Source: Anoxybacteroides rupiense (GTDB taxonomy: Bacteria; Bacillota; Bacilli; Bacillales; Anoxybacillaceae). Taken from it: 49,161 bases of DNA. Of this stretch, positions 35,845 through 45,144 are shown in pieces; the stretch's first letter is position 1; every line of letters starts with the position of its first letter. The DNA lies in the NCBI RefSeq assembly GCF_014196195.1, contig NZ_JACIDF010000016.1, positions 1 through 49,161 on the forward strand, read 5' to 3'. Below the pieces are notes generated by a model that saw only the letters and a program-made list of their open reading frames with translations, was not told the DNA's origin and did no database searches. Position numbers and translations under genes: made by a program.

Positions 35845-36465
35845 TTACGCGTTGCGCATAATGATGGTTTCAATGGTATTGGCAACATCCTCACAGCTGT
35901 CAGCGATCTCTTCTAGCATTTCATACAATTCTTTATATTGGATCAATTTAATTGGATCTTTTTGTGTCACAAATAAGTTTTTAATAGAGGCTCTTAAAAT
36001 TTCATCACATTTTGTTTCATAATCTTTGATTTTTATGGCATGTACCCGCATATCAAGCAGTTTTTTGCTTGCTAACAGTTTCAACGCTTTAGCGATTTCA
36101 ATGGTACTTTGATAAATATTTTCAAAAAATTTCGCCATATGGTCATCAATATCGGTAAACGAAAACATTTCAAAACGAGCAGAGCATTGCTCAAATCCAT
36201 CTAATACATCATCCATTTTCATCGCTAATTGGTGAATATCTTCCCGTTCAATCGGCGTAATAAATGTCTTATTTAAAGCAACGACAAGCTCATGAATAAA
36301 CGAATCGCCTTTCTTTTCATACTCTTTCATGACACGTGCAAACTCTTTGAGATCACTAATGTTATTGATTTTGTACTCAACAAAATACTGTGCTGCCTCT
36401 TTTACATTCTCTGAAATTGTAAACAATAAATCAAAAAAGACATCTTTTTTTGGTGCAAAAACCAT
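35845..36465 (-). CDS. ykaA: DUF47/PhoU-like partner of the phosphate transporter
   Basis: This 206-residue, all-helical PhoU-like protein begins KKDVFFDLLFTISENVKEAAQYF and has the EYEKKGDSFIHELVVALNKTFITPIEREDI signature of DUF47. Such proteins accompany Pit transporters and are thought to tune their activity. It is the first gene of the ykaA-pit operon. Confidence 0.92.
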   Translation of the reverse strand: MVFAPKKDVFFDLLFTISENVKEAAQYFVEYKINNISDLKEFARVMKEYEKKGDSFIHELVVALNKTFITPIEREDIHQLAMKMDDVLDGFEQCSARFEMFSFTDIDDHMAKFFENIYQSTIEIAKALKLLASKKLLDMRVHAIKIKDYETKCDEILRASIKNLFVTQKDPIKLIQYKELYEMLEEIADSCEDVANTIETIIMRNA

Positions 36466-36532
36466 AAAAAAACCCCCATTTTATGTAACTAATGTTGAGC
36501 CACCCTGTCTTATTTTATCAATAACCGTCGAA

Positions 36533-36582
36533 TTTACAACAATTTTAAAAAAAATTAACACTAAATTTACATTATCTTTACA
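36533..36582. promoter_or_regulatory. Pho-box-like array upstream of ykaA-pit
   Basis: Hexamers at exactly 11-base steps read TTTACA (36533), TTTAAA (36544), TTAACA (36555), TTTACA (36566) and TTTACA (36577). PhoP of Bacillus binds direct repeats of TT(A/T/C)ACA with about 5-base spacers. The repeats point away from the operon and overlap a possible -35 (TTGTAA on the minus strand), so repression or unconventional activation is possible. Confidence 0.6.
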
Positions 36583-36638
36583 TTTGGATGAACGATTCGC
36601 TCGTATTCGTCTTAGAGTTAACATATCTACTAAAAAGC

Positions 36639-36669
36639 CTCCCACCTCTAAATGAAATGGAGGTGGGAG
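36639..36669. repeat. Second solo hairpin resembling an IS605 end
   Basis: CTCCCACCTC (36639-36648) and GAGGTGGGAG (36660-36669) form a perfect 10-bp stem with an 11-base loop. It is close in sequence to the hairpin at 29738-29764. Confidence 0.55.
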
Positions 36670-36749
36670 TGGTTCAGCGTAGCAGCAGCAAGCTTAACAA
36701 AAAACTTTGTCTCATTTAATCATTTTGATTTTTTCCTTCGCCGATCTGA

Positions 36750-36813
36750 GACACGGAACACAGCCGAGTGCGGCAAACGATGCAGGATAAAAAGGTTCTC
36801 AACAGTCTGAAGA
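36750..36813. repeat. Dispersed intergenic motif, copy 2
   Basis: This copy contains CAGCCGAGTGC, then GATGCAGGATAAAAAGG and TCAACAGTCTGAAG. It ends at the terminator stem after pepA. Confidence 0.55.
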
Positions 36814-36834
36814 AGCCGCTGATGAACGGCTTCT
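36811..36834. terminator. Terminator downstream of pepA
   Basis: AGAAGCCG (36811-36818) pairs with CGGCTTCT (36827-36834), just past the pepA stop. Confidence 0.6.
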
Positions 36835-36839
36835 TCTCC

Positions 36840-38333
36840 TTACTGGAAACGCTCGACGAAAGTAGCAAGAGTTCGCACCATCACACCGGTTGCACCGGCC
36901 GGCCCTAAATCATGGTCTTTCGATGTAACGGAGGTACCGGCAATATCTAAATGTACCCAAGGAGTGTTCTCGGCAAATTCAGCGAGAAAGGCGCCGCCCA
37001 TAATCGCGTGGCCTTCGCGTCCTGGAGAGTTGTTGAGATCAGCGACCGGGCTATTGCGTACACGTTCCTTATCTTTTTCTGTAATTGGCAGGCGCCAAAT
37101 ACATTCACCGGTTTCCACTGATGCCTCTAAAAGCTGCTCAAACATTTCCTCATGATTCGTCAGCGCGCCTGTAGTATGGACACCAAGCGCAATAATGACA
37201 CCCCCTGTTAAGGTAGCTACATCGATAATGTAGTTCGCACCATGATGCTTGGCATAAGTAATGGCATCCGCTAAAATCAAGCGCCCTTCTGCATCAGTAT
37301 TCTTAATTTCAATCGTTTTACCGCTCATGGATGTAATCACATCGTCCGGTCTAAACGCATCCGCGCTAATTAAATTATCGGTAGCTGGAATGACGGCGAT
37401 CACATTTTGCTCCGGCCGGAGTTCACCGATAATTTCCATCGCACCAAGGACAGCGGCTGCACCGGCCATATCGGTCTTCATACCGACAATTCCATCCTTT
37501 GTTTTAATGGAATAGCCGCCTGTATCAAAGGTTACTCCTTTTCCGACAAGCGCGATGACATTCTCCCACGCTTCCTTCCCTTGGTACTTCAAAACAATCA
37601 TTTTCGGCGGTTCCGACGACCCTTTATTAACAGCCAACAGCGCGCCCATTCCGAGCTTTTCCATTTCCGCTTTTTCCAGCACCTCGTATTCAAACTTATA
37701 TTTTCGCGCCAATTCTACTGCATAATCGGCCAAATCTGTCGCCGTTAATAAATTACTTGGTGTATTCACCAGCGTCCGAGCTGAATTGGTAGCCCTTCCA
37801 TAAACAGAACCGACCAAAAGGCTCGCTTCCACTTCTTTAGGGTCCGCCGCTGTATAGACAGTCATCTCTTCCAGTTTCTTTTCTGGTTCATTTGATTTTT
37901 GTTTATATCCGACAAATTGATATGTCGACAGCGCAAACGCCTCAGCAAAAGCGTGAGCTGCCTCGCTAGCATCAAGATTTTCGGTAATAAACGTATCGAG
38001 AGCCACTGCTGCTTCTGTGAGCTTTTCTCCTTTTAACATTTTAAACAGCCGGCCAATCGCTTCTCGTAATCCATCAAATGTCAGGTCTGATTCCTTGCCT
38101 AATCCTACAAAATAAAGGCGCTTGATATTCAATTGCCCTAGCGTATGTATTTTAGCAATTTGCTTTCGCTTTGGAGAAAGATCTCCTTCTTTCAACAATG
38201 CTGTAAGTTGTCCATTTAACTGTTCATCCCAAGCAGCCAGCACACCACCCAATGCGCTCTGCCGCTCAAATATCCCAACAATACAAGCCTCATGCTTTGT
38301 TTCATTTAGAGACTCCTGAACCACTTTAAACAT
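36840..38333 (-). CDS. pepA: Leucyl aminopeptidase (M17)
   Basis: This cytoplasmic zinc/manganese aminopeptidase has 497 residues, normal for PepA, and corresponds to B. subtilis yuiE. The catalytic domain shows [29 protein letters not shown] and the hallmark [13 protein letters not shown]. The N-terminal third is the usual macro-like domain. AAAGGAGG precedes ATG 38333, so the 15-codon upstream extension is rejected. Confidence 0.95.
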   Translation of the reverse strand: MFKVVQESLNETKHEACIVGIFERQSALGGVLAAWDEQLNGQLTALLKEGDLSPKRKQIAKIHTLGQLNIKRLYFVGLGKESDLTFDGLREAIGRLFKMLKGEKLTEAAVALDTFITENLDASEAAHAFAEAFALSTYQFVGYKQKSNEPEKKLEEMTVYTAADPKEVEASLLVGSVYGRATNSARTLVNTPSNLLTATDLADYAVELARKYKFEYEVLEKAEMEKLGMGALLAVNKGSSEPPKMIVLKYQGKEAWENVIALVGKGVTFDTGGYSIKTKDGIVGMKTDMAGAAAVLGAMEIIGELRPEQNVIAVIPATDNLISADAFRPDDVITSMSGKTIEIKNTDAEGRLILADAITYAKHHGANYIIDVATLTGGVIIALGVHTTGALTNHEEMFEQLLEASVETGECIWRLPITEKDKERVRNSPVADLNNSPGREGHAIMGGAFLAEFAENTPWVHLDIAGTSVTSKDHDLGPAGATGVMVRTLATFVERFQ

Positions 38334-38403
38334 GATATGAATCCTCCTTTGTCTGATTTTTCCTCTATCATCATACAATGCATCATCCCATTTCGCTAGC
38401 CAG

Positions 38404-38775
38404 CTAATCTTGTAGCACTAATACAAGCTCAGGAAGAGAAGGCAGACGATGAATCTGAGAAAAATCCACTCGCTCAATATCTGCTGGAATCAAGTCAAGA
38501 CAGCGTTCAATAAAGCTGTATACCGCTTCTACATCCAGCCCCCAATGGATGGGCCGATAAGGCTGCAAATAGTTTTGGGCAGCTTCCATCATCATCCGTG
38601 TTCCTTTCACATTGCCATAGCTATAATGATATAAAGCTACCGTCATTTGCAGCAATCCTTTAATGAAAAAATTGCTTTTATCCTCCATCCAAATTTCTTC
38701 CAATAAATCATGGCACGTATAAAAATCTCCCTCGTTAAATTTCACAAAAAACTCATAATACGCAAGCGGATACAC
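38404..38775 (-). CDS. DUF309 protein
   Basis: This 123-residue helical protein has the DUF309 motif [18 protein letters not shown] and [15 protein letters not shown]. The function is unknown. It is a separate gene just upstream of pepA on the same strand and divergent from the corrinoid-binding gene. Confidence 0.85.
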   Translation of the reverse strand: MYPLAYYEFFVKFNEGDFYTCHDLLEEIWMEDKSNFFIKGLLQMTVALYHYSYGNVKGTRMMMEAAQNYLQPYRPIHWGLDVEAVYSFIERCLDLIPADIERVDFSQIHRLPSLPELVLVLQD

Positions 38776-38865
38776 GCTTCTCCCTCCCCTTTTTCAGCAT
38801 ATCACAAGGAAACCGCACAGCAGAAGAAGAATACACCATTATGGAATAAAAAAGAGGTGATAATC

Positions 38866-39696
38866 ATGAGAATCATTTCCATATGCCCAAGCAATACAGA
38901 ACTGCTCGCTTACCTAGGAGGCTTAGAGAATTTAATCGCCGTGGACGATTATTCGGATTGGCCAAGAGCAGTACATTCCCTTCCTAAAGTGGGGCCTGAT
39001 CTAAAGATCGATATGGATGCAGTCGAAGCGATGAATCCAGATCTTGTGCTTGCTTCCTTAAGCGTGCCAGGAATGGAGAGAAACATTGCTGAGTTGCAAA
39101 AACGACGTATTCCTTATATCGTCTTCCAGCCAAATTCGTTGAATGATATTGCTTCCGATTTGCTTTTATTAGGAGAAGCAATGCACAAAAAAGAACAAGC
39201 ACAAAAAATCGTCACTCGTTACCAAGCATTTATCCATCACTATAAGCAACTAGCTAAAAATATCGAGGCACCGATCTCTCTCTACTGGGAATGGTGGCCA
39301 AAACCTGTATTCACTCCTGGAGGAGCAAATTGGCTTACTGAAATAAGCGTGCTAGCGGGAGGAACGAATGTTTTTGCTGATATCGAGGCAGCCAATATCC
39401 AAACAGACTGGAATGAAGTAAAAAAACGAAACCCGGAACATATTTGCCTTGTTTGGGTTGGAGTGAGAACGGAAAAAATCGATCCAACCATCGTCAACAA
39501 GCGTCCCGGATGGAGCGAAATCCAAGCAGTAAAAGCAGGGCGCATTTCCGTCCTCGAAGAATCTTTATTTTGTCGTCCTTCACCAAGGCTACTGCTCGGA
39601 TTAAAAAAGCTTGCTGCTTTGCTTCACCCTGACATATTTCCAGAATATGATCATATCGATCCTTTACTTCACGAAAAAAGACAAAGTCACTGTTGA
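38866..39696 (+). CDS. Cobalamin-binding (BtuF-like) protein without signal peptide
   Basis: This 276-residue protein has a type III periplasmic-binding fold: RIISICPSNTELLAYLGG at the N-terminus, VGPDLKIDMDAVEAMNPDLVLAS, and a C-terminal RPGWSEIQAVKAGRISVLEESLFCRPSPRL. It resembles BtuF/FepB-type binding proteins but begins directly with the fold. AGAGGTGAT fits ATG 38866, so it is probably cytoplasmic. No ABC transporter genes adjoin it, and no cobalamin riboswitch was found. Its role may be corrinoid handling rather than import. Confidence 0.83.
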   Translation: MRIISICPSNTELLAYLGGLENLIAVDDYSDWPRAVHSLPKVGPDLKIDMDAVEAMNPDLVLASLSVPGMERNIAELQKRRIPYIVFQPNSLNDIASDLLLLGEAMHKKEQAQKIVTRYQAFIHHYKQLAKNIEAPISLYWEWWPKPVFTPGGANWLTEISVLAGGTNVFADIEAANIQTDWNEVKKRNPEHICLVWVGVRTEKIDPTIVNKRPGWSEIQAVKAGRISVLEESLFCRPSPRLLLGLKKLAALLHPDIFPEYDHIDPLLHEKRQSHC

Positions 39697-39704
39697 CTTT
39701 GTCT
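39679..39704 (+). terminator. Inverted repeat at the 3' end of the corrinoid-binding gene
   Basis: AGACAAAGTCA (39679-39689) pairs with TGACTTTGTCT (39694-39704). The stem spans the stop codon. The T-tail is weak. Confidence 0.55.
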
Positions 39705-39774
39705 ACAACCATTTTAACATTCTTCATTGATGATGGCGGTCTCACACCAGACTGGCTTAAAGCCACTTGGCAGA

Positions 39775-39848
39775 CAAGAAACATGGCCGAGTGCTTGAGA
39801 CGTACGAGAACAGTGACGCAGGATGGAAGCATTTATAAACAATCTGAA
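39775..39848. repeat. Dispersed intergenic motif, copy 3
   Basis: This copy contains ATGGCCGAGTGC, then GACGCAGGATGGAAGCATTT and AACAATCTGAAG. It ends at the terminator stem shared with yuiC. Confidence 0.6.
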
Positions 39849-39870
39849 GGGCTGTCATGAACAGCCCTTC
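39846..39870. terminator. Terminator downstream of yuiC
   Basis: GAAGGGCTGT (39846-39855) pairs with ACAGCCCTTC (39861-39870) between convergent genes. Confidence 0.75.
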
Positions 39871-39880
39871 TCTATTTTCA

Positions 39881-40582
39881 TTAACTTTCCGATTTCAAAT
39901 ATTGTTGCCGAAACACTTGCATGGCTTCATCCTCATTTAATTTAGTTAGCTCTTGCTCGGATAATGTCCCATTTCCTTTTTTCACAATATAAACTTTCAC
40001 CGTTTTCTTGCCCCAATGTTTGTACACATCATCTACTGTATGGTAGTATAAATCAATGCGGTTCCCTTTAATAGCCGCTCCTTTATCTGCCACTACCCCA
40101 TATCCATATCCCGGAATAAACAAAATCGTTCCAATAGGAAACACATTTAAATCAGCAGCAATCGTTGAAAAGAGATCTCGTTTGACTCGTACACCTGAAT
40201 AAGTAATGCCGTATTCCGGATGGTTCGGCGATTTCCCTGTCGATTCCACGCCTGCTGTATAGCCAGTCGCAACAACAGTAGTGGAAGGGTATTGCGACCA
40301 ATCGATCGCTTCCTCTAAGTTTAGCGAGTGATTCATCGTTTGTTCGGATGAAATTTGCGGCTGCACCCGCTCTTCATATCGAGTCCATTGCTCATTTGCT
40401 AATGCATGGTTGTCTATCTCGAAGTTATCAAAAAAAGAATAACTGCGTTGAAAAAATGAAACGGATGAATTATAAAGTGAGTGAACAATTGTCTTCGCTT
40501 CTACTCCAGAAACAGATTGAAATGTAGTAAAAAGCGCGCCGATAAATAAAAGCGTCATACTCATTCTTCTAATTATATTCAT
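39881..40582 (-). CDS. yuiC: 3D-domain (MltA-like) secreted protein, stationary-phase survival type
   Basis: This 233-residue exported protein has an N-terminal signal/anchor helix (about 5-28), a variable linker and a C-terminal 3D (double-psi beta-barrel) domain: [66 protein letters not shown]. The aspartates match peptidoglycan-cleaving relatives. The context upstream, yuiB and yuiA, is as in B. subtilis. Confidence 0.92.
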   Translation of the reverse strand: MNIIRRMSMTLLFIGALFTTFQSVSGVEAKTIVHSLYNSSVSFFQRSYSFFDNFEIDNHALANEQWTRYEERVQPQISSEQTMNHSLNLEEAIDWSQYPSTTVVATGYTAGVESTGKSPNHPEYGITYSGVRVKRDLFSTIAADLNVFPIGTILFIPGYGYGVVADKGAAIKGNRIDLYYHTVDDVYKHWGKKTVKVYIVKKGNGTLSEQELTKLNEDEAMQVFRQQYLKSES

Positions 40583-40688
40583 TTCCTCACTCCTCCCATG
40601 GTTCTATTTATTTCCACAGGGAAAACGAAATATTCACCGGGGGAAGAATGAGAAAATAAAAAAGACTCTCGCTTATTCAGCGAAAGTC

Positions 40689-41012
40689 TTAAAACATTTG
40701 ATATCCTTTAGCACGCAGCGCCCGAATCGCAATTCCGGCAAAAATGGCGCCGACAAGCCCGCTGCTAAGGATCATAACATCAGCAGGCGCCAGCGATAAT
40801 ATTTTGTGTTTGAGCGCAGTAAACGAAGCGCCTGGATGAGTAAAATATTCTGTCCATCTCACATCATCAATAATAAAAATAAAGACAATCGGGCTTAAAA
40901 TAGCCATAATCCATGACATTCTTAAAATCATATTCAATAAAAAGCCAATCCCAAAAAATAACACAAAAAACAATAACATGGATATTAATAAAACGGGTAC
41001 GCTCATTTCCAT
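40689..41012 (-). CDS. yuiB: YuiB-like membrane protein
   Basis: This protein of about 107 residues has three hydrophobic segments (VPVLLISMLLFFVLFFGIGFLLN, WIMAILSPIVFIFII, VMILSSGLVGAIFAGIAI). The function is unknown. GGAGG is eight bases from ATG 41012, and other nearby ATGs are worse placed. Order yuiC-yuiB-yuiA is conserved. Confidence 0.87.
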   Translation of the reverse strand: MEMSVPVLLISMLLFFVLFFGIGFLLNMILRMSWIMAILSPIVFIFIIDDVRWTEYFTHPGASFTALKHKILSLAPADVMILSSGLVGAIFAGIAIRALRAKGYQMF

Positions 41013-41145
41013 CCCCATCACCTCCAGTACATCCTTCTTAAGTGTACTGAAACGTAGAATGGGAGTCAATGAAAGCATTCATATAAGCGCTTTTGCGTAG
41101 CAAAATGATAGAGGCAAGCATATAAACTTGCCCCTCAGTTATCAT

Positions 41146-41274
41146 TTATTTATGATTTTTGCTATCGGTTCCTTTTCCGGAGCAGCAATAGCATGTTTCT
41201 GAACCGCCTAACAACAATTGAACGTAACCATTTCCTTCACAATATGGGCATACCGTTGATTCTGTCTTTTTCAT
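41146..41274 (-). CDS. yuiA: YuiA, tiny DnaJ-type zinc-finger protein
   Basis: This 42-residue protein begins MKKTESTVCPYCEGNGYVQ and continues with CYCCSGKG. The two C-x-x-C-x-G-x-G units (CPYCEGNG and CYCCSGKG) are those of half a DnaJ zinc finger. It matches B. subtilis YuiA in size and place. GAGGG precedes the ATG. It is too short for most gene finders' thresholds and easily missed. Confidence 0.9.
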   Translation of the reverse strand: MKKTESTVCPYCEGNGYVQLLLGGSETCYCCSGKGTDSKNHK

Positions 41275-41412
41275 TATGTCATCCCTCTTCCCTTTTCTTA
41301 ATTTTCTGATAATATATCAAAGATCTATACAAAAAGAAAAGGAGCATTTCGGACGATTTCCCCCGATGTAAACGGATACATTGGCAAAATCCTTTCATTT
41401 CCTCTGTTTTTC

Positions 41413-41910
41413 TTAATTTTTTGAATTTTTGAAATAAACTCGGTATGTTGTATATCCAAATGGTTCACCCGGATCCAATCCGTTATGAAAATGGAAATAG
41501 GATAAAGGCCATGCTTTCAGCAGATGCTGCAGCAAAGTCGACGCACTTGAATCACTCAAAAGAGACTCTTTCGATAAAAACGCCGCTGTCCATAGTTCAT
41601 CTTGTTGGATGACCATTTTTTTGGATAAAGCCTTCAACAAAAAAATCATCATATTGTCGCTGATTTCATCATCTATGACTCCTGTGCGCAATCCAATCAA
41701 TCCGATCACTTCGGCTTGGATTCCTGTTTCTTCCTCCACTTCCCGGATCACCGCTTCATCTGCTGTTTCTCCACGCTGCACGAATCCTGCCGGCAATGAC
41801 CATTGTCCTTGCAATCCGCCATACTTCTTCTTGACAACAAGCCAATCCCCCGCATCATTTAGTACGATCCCTGCCGCCGCCAGCCACACATGCCCACGCT
41901 TCTTTTTCAT
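41413..41910 (-). CDS. Nudix hydrolase
   Basis: This 165-residue protein has a complete Nudix box, GFVQRGETADEAVIREVEEETGI (about residues 40-62), with the metal-binding REVEEE core. It probably cleaves a nucleoside diphosphate derivative; the substrate is unknown. GAGGTTGGAG precedes ATG 41910. It lies 75 bases downstream of yumB on the same strand and may be read from it. Confidence 0.9.
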   Translation of the reverse strand: MKKKRGHVWLAAAGIVLNDAGDWLVVKKKYGGLQGQWSLPAGFVQRGETADEAVIREVEEETGIQAEVIGLIGLRTGVIDDEISDNMMIFLLKALSKKMVIQQDELWTAAFLSKESLLSDSSASTLLQHLLKAWPLSYFHFHNGLDPGEPFGYTTYRVYFKNSKN

Positions 41911-41985
41911 ATAGCTCCAACCTCTTTTTCCTTCAATTTTAAAAAAAGGGCAAACAAAAGCTTGTTTGCCCATACAATTTCTTTA

Positions 41986-43209
41986 TTAGAAGAACTTAAA
42001 TTTTCCTTTTTTCATAACGAGAGATGGACCGCCGATCAAGTAGAGGGCACGATTGTCAACCATTTTTTTCATAAAGCTTGCTTTTGCCCCCCACATCTTT
42101 TTACCAAACACAACGCCAATAGCGTCGTCATGCCCAAGCGAACATACCGTTCCTTTAATGTCTGGCTTAAATGGCTGCAGTTCGCCCTGTTCGCGAATTA
42201 AAACGGCAAGGTTTTTCGCGCATAACTCGCCTTGCTGCATCGCAATTTGTGCTGTAGGCGGATATGGGCGATTCGTTTCTTCATTAATCATTAGTGAACA
42301 GTCGCCGACAATGAATACGTTATCATAACCAGGAGCGCGCAAGAACGGATCCACTTTTACACGGCCCCGCATTGCTTCAAAGCCAGATTCATCAATGACA
42401 TAGCTTCCACGCACACCCGCGGCCCAAACGACTGTGCCTGCTTTGATTTCTTCAACTTCGTCACCTTTCGCAACCACAATGCCCTCTGGTGTACATTCTT
42501 TAATGGCTGTTCCGATTTTAAACTCTACTCCTTTGCGCTCCAACAAGCTAACCGCATATTCCACAAGCTCTGGATCAAAGCCAGGAAGAGCTGTCGGAGC
42601 AGCCTCAACGCAAATGATGCGCACTTTTTTCGGATCCACATCATATTCACGGCAAAGCTCTGGAATGCGGTTTGCCAGCTCGCCAAGAAATTCGATACCC
42701 GTAAATCCAGCACCGCCAACAACAATCGTTAAACGCTCATCGCGCTTTTCTTCTTCTGTATGATAGGTCGCAAATTGATATTCGATATGCTCGCGAATTT
42801 GGCGGGCGGCATTCACGTTAGCAATAGAAAATGCGTACTCTTTTAGCCCTTTAATGCCAAATGTTTCAGATTCGAAACCGAGCGCAATGACTAAATAATC
42901 GTAAGTTAATTCGCCGTTTTGTAAAATCACTCGCTTCTCTTGCGGAACTACTTTAACAACCGTATCTTGCACAAATTGCACTTTGCTGCGATCAATCACA
43001 TCAGCGATTGGATAGCGCACGCGATCATGATGCAGCGTTCCAGCTGAGGCCTCATGCAACCACGTAGTTTCGTAGTGATAATTGTTTTTGTTGACAAGAG
43101 TAATGTTCGCTTCATTCACTCCAACAAACTTTTGCAAGCGCACCGCGGTCATCAAACCGCCATAGCCTGCCCCTAAAATTACAACATTTGGCTTTTTCAA
43201 CTCAATCAC
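41986..43209 (-). CDS. yumB: Type II NADH dehydrogenase-like flavoprotein
   Basis: This 407-residue membrane-associated FAD enzyme passes electrons from NADH to quinone without pumping. It has the FAD site [17 protein letters not shown] at the start, the NAD site [21 protein letters not shown] (about 160-180), and the FAD-closing [30 protein letters not shown]. The C-terminus ends GKFKFF. The start is uncertain: GTG 43209 has AAAGG five bases upstream, and an in-frame TTG lies three codons downstream. A Rex-type operator lies 80-95 bases upstream. It is divergent from yumC. Confidence 0.93.
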   Translation of the reverse strand: MIELKKPNVVILGAGYGGLMTAVRLQKFVGVNEANITLVNKNNYHYETTWLHEASAGTLHHDRVRYPIADVIDRSKVQFVQDTVVKVVPQEKRVILQNGELTYDYLVIALGFESETFGIKGLKEYAFSIANVNAARQIREHIEYQFATYHTEEEKRDERLTIVVGGAGFTGIEFLGELANRIPELCREYDVDPKKVRIICVEAAPTALPGFDPELVEYAVSLLERKGVEFKIGTAIKECTPEGIVVAKGDEVEEIKAGTVVWAAGVRGSYVIDESGFEAMRGRVKVDPFLRAPGYDNVFIVGDCSLMINEETNRPYPPTAQIAMQQGELCAKNLAVLIREQGELQPFKPDIKGTVCSLGHDDAIGVVFGKKMWGAKASFMKKMVDNRALYLIGGPSLVMKKGKFKFF

Positions 43210-43285
43210 TTCCACCTTTTTATTTTTTATTTGCAGCATTTACCACTAGCGTGCGCTTTCATGCTGCATTTTATTGAAAAAAAGT

Positions 43286-43303
43286 TTGTGAATAAATTCA
43301 CGA
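43286..43303. promoter_or_regulatory. Rex-type redox operator between yumB and yumC
   Basis: TTGTGAATAAATTCACGA matches the Rex consensus TTGTGAA-N4-TTCACAA with one mismatch. Rex senses NADH/NAD+ and in B. subtilis controls the main NADH dehydrogenase operon, so placement next to yumB is meaningful. Confidence 0.68.
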
Positions 43304-43318
43304 TAAGGGACAAAAAAA

Positions 43319-43325
43319 TGTCGAA
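43319..43325. promoter_or_regulatory. Spo0A-box-like heptamer
   Basis: TGTCGAA is a perfect 0A box heptamer in the yumB-yumC intergenic region. A seven-base match alone is weak evidence. Confidence 0.3.
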
Positions 43326-43476
43326 TAATTGTCAAAAAATCTTAACAATCCATCCAAAAACATATTAGTCTTTTTTCGTATCGTTTTCAAGTGATTTTTT
43401 TCTTTTTTATAAAAGTAATGAATATGTTATGATGTAAGTGTCTGCATTTTTCATTGAGTAGGGGGGAGAAGGGGTC

Positions 43477-44469
43477 ATGAAGGAAGACCAGAAGGTATAT
43501 GATATTACGATTATTGGCGGCGGACCAACAGGGCTGTTTACAGCGTTTTATGGAGGAATGCGCCAAGCAAGCGTAAAAATTATTGAAAGCCTTCCACAAT
43601 TGGGAGGACAGTTATCTGCTCTTTATCCAGAAAAATACATATACGACGTCGCTGGGTTTCCTAAAATTCGCGCACAAGAACTGATTGATAATTTAAAGGA
43701 GCAAATGGCCAAATTTAATCCGACCGTTTGCTTAGAACAATCCGTTGAAAAACTGGAAAAGCAGGATGATGGTATTTTTAAACTGACAACAAACAAAGAA
43801 ATCCATTATTCGAAAGCTGTCATCATTACAGCTGGAAACGGCGCCTTCCAGCCACGACGCCTTGAGTTGGCAGATGCCGCTCAATATGAAGGGAAAAACC
43901 TGCATTACTTTATTGATGATTTAAATAAATTTGCGGGACAAAAAGTGCTTGTTTGCGGCGGCGGCGACTCGGCTGTCGATTGGGCGCTTATGCTTGAGCC
44001 AATTGCTGAAAAAGTGACCATTGTCCATCGCCGCGATAAATTCCGGGCTCATGAGCATAGTGTAGAGAATTTAATGAATTCCAAAGTTGTTGTCAAAACA
44101 CCATTTGTGCCCGTTGATTTAGTCGGTGACGATGGGGGCATTCGCCAAGTGATTCTCGAAAATGCAAAAGACGGCTCAAAAGAAACGATTGATGTGGATG
44201 CCGTAGTGGTCAACTATGGATTCGTATCATCCCTTGGACCGATTAAAGAATGGGGACTTGAAATTGAAAAAAACTCCATTAAAGTAAACTCCAAAATGGA
44301 AACAAATATTCCAGGCATTTATGCAGCTGGCGATATTTGCACATATGAAGGAAAAGTAAAATTAATTGCCTGCGGCTTCGGTGAAGCGCCAACGGCAGTC
44401 AATAACGCGAAAGCCTATATTGATCCAAAAGCCAAAATACAGCCAATGCATTCTTCTTCTATGTTCTAA
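43477..44469 (+). CDS. yumC: Ferredoxin/flavodoxin-NADP reductase (thioredoxin-reductase-like)
   Basis: This 330-residue FAD protein has the TrxR fold without a redox CxxC. It has [18 protein letters not shown] at the N-terminus, the NADP site [17 protein letters not shown] (about 157-173), [12 protein letters not shown], and [14 protein letters not shown] near the end. It reduces ferredoxin or flavodoxin with NADPH and is essential in B. subtilis. A G-rich ribosome binding site precedes the ATG, and a good terminator follows. Confidence 0.95.
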   Translation: MKEDQKVYDITIIGGGPTGLFTAFYGGMRQASVKIIESLPQLGGQLSALYPEKYIYDVAGFPKIRAQELIDNLKEQMAKFNPTVCLEQSVEKLEKQDDGIFKLTTNKEIHYSKAVIITAGNGAFQPRRLELADAAQYEGKNLHYFIDDLNKFAGQKVLVCGGGDSAVDWALMLEPIAEKVTIVHRRDKFRAHEHSVENLMNSKVVVKTPFVPVDLVGDDGGIRQVILENAKDGSKETIDVDAVVVNYGFVSSLGPIKEWGLEIEKNSIKVNSKMETNIPGIYAAGDICTYEGKVKLIACGFGEAPTAVNNAKAYIDPKAKIQPMHSSSMF

Positions 44470-44477
44470 ACCATCTG

Positions 44478-44520
44478 CGGCAGGGCGGTCGATTCCTAGA
44501 CCTCCCTGCCGTGTTTTATT
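44478..44520 (+). terminator. Terminator of yumC
   Basis: CGGCAGGGCGGTC (44478-44490) pairs with GACCTCCCTGCCG (44499-44511), then a T-rich tail. Confidence 0.85.
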
Positions 44521-44568
44521 TTCTTCACAAATATGGAGCACAATGTTTATGGCAAATAGCACAAAAGA

Positions 44569-44589
44569 GCGCCCTTAGCATAAGGACGC
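44569..44589 (-). terminator. Terminator of yutM
   Basis: GCGCCCTTA (44569-44577) and TAAGGACGC (44581-44589) form a 9-bp stem with one G-U pair and a 3-base loop. On the minus strand a TCTTTTG tail follows. Confidence 0.65.
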
Positions 44590-44622
44590 CCTTTTTATAA
44601 AGAAGTTCGTCGCTAAATAGCC

Positions 44623-44985
44623 TTAGCACTCCTCCGGTGTTCCAGCGTTTGCCGCCGTACGGAACGACGATCCGCAGCCGCATGTGGCGATCGCGTTCGG
44701 GTTGTTGATTGTAAAACCTCCACCCATTAACGACTGTTTGTAATCGATAATCGTGCCTTTTAAAATTGGCGCGCTTTCTTTATCAATTAATATTTTAATA
44801 CCATGCTGCTCCAGCTCATGATCATCTTCATGGCGGTCATGTTCAAACCCCATGCCATATGATAATCCGCTGCAGCCGCCGCCCTTTACTCCTACGCGGA
44901 GATAAGCGTTCTCTTCTCCATGCTCTTTCATCATATCTTTAATTTGAAACGCCGCTGCTTCCGTCAACTGAATGACGTCGCTCAT
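44623..44985 (-). CDS. yutM: A-type iron-sulfur carrier protein (HesB/IscA)
   Basis: This 120-residue A-type carrier has the three conserved cysteines: one in GGGCSGLSYGM (about 38) and two in ATCGCGSSF (about 102 and 104). It delivers Fe-S clusters to target proteins such as aconitase in B. subtilis. GGAGGG lies before the ATG. It lies between yumC and dapF as in B. subtilis. Confidence 0.94.
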   Translation of the reverse strand: MSDVIQLTEAAAFQIKDMMKEHGEENAYLRVGVKGGGCSGLSYGMGFEHDRHEDDHELEQHGIKILIDKESAPILKGTIIDYKQSLMGGGFTINNPNAIATCGCGSSFRTAANAGTPEEC

Positions 44986-45144
44986 ATCATTCCCTCCTTT
45001 TTCATTAGTATATCTGTTTTCCTATCACTTGTTCAAACGATTCAAATCGTCAGCCTCCATTTTGCTACAGCTTTAGCTTTCTTTGGACAACTAACGATCA
45101 TTTGGGCCAAAGATCCATTTACCGATTGAGATCAACACTTGGTC

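Noticed and set aside
38710-38865. Possible N-terminal extension of the corrinoid-binding protein as a signal peptide
   Set aside because: The extension is basic and lacks a hydrophobic core; the ribosome binding site fits the ATG at 38866.
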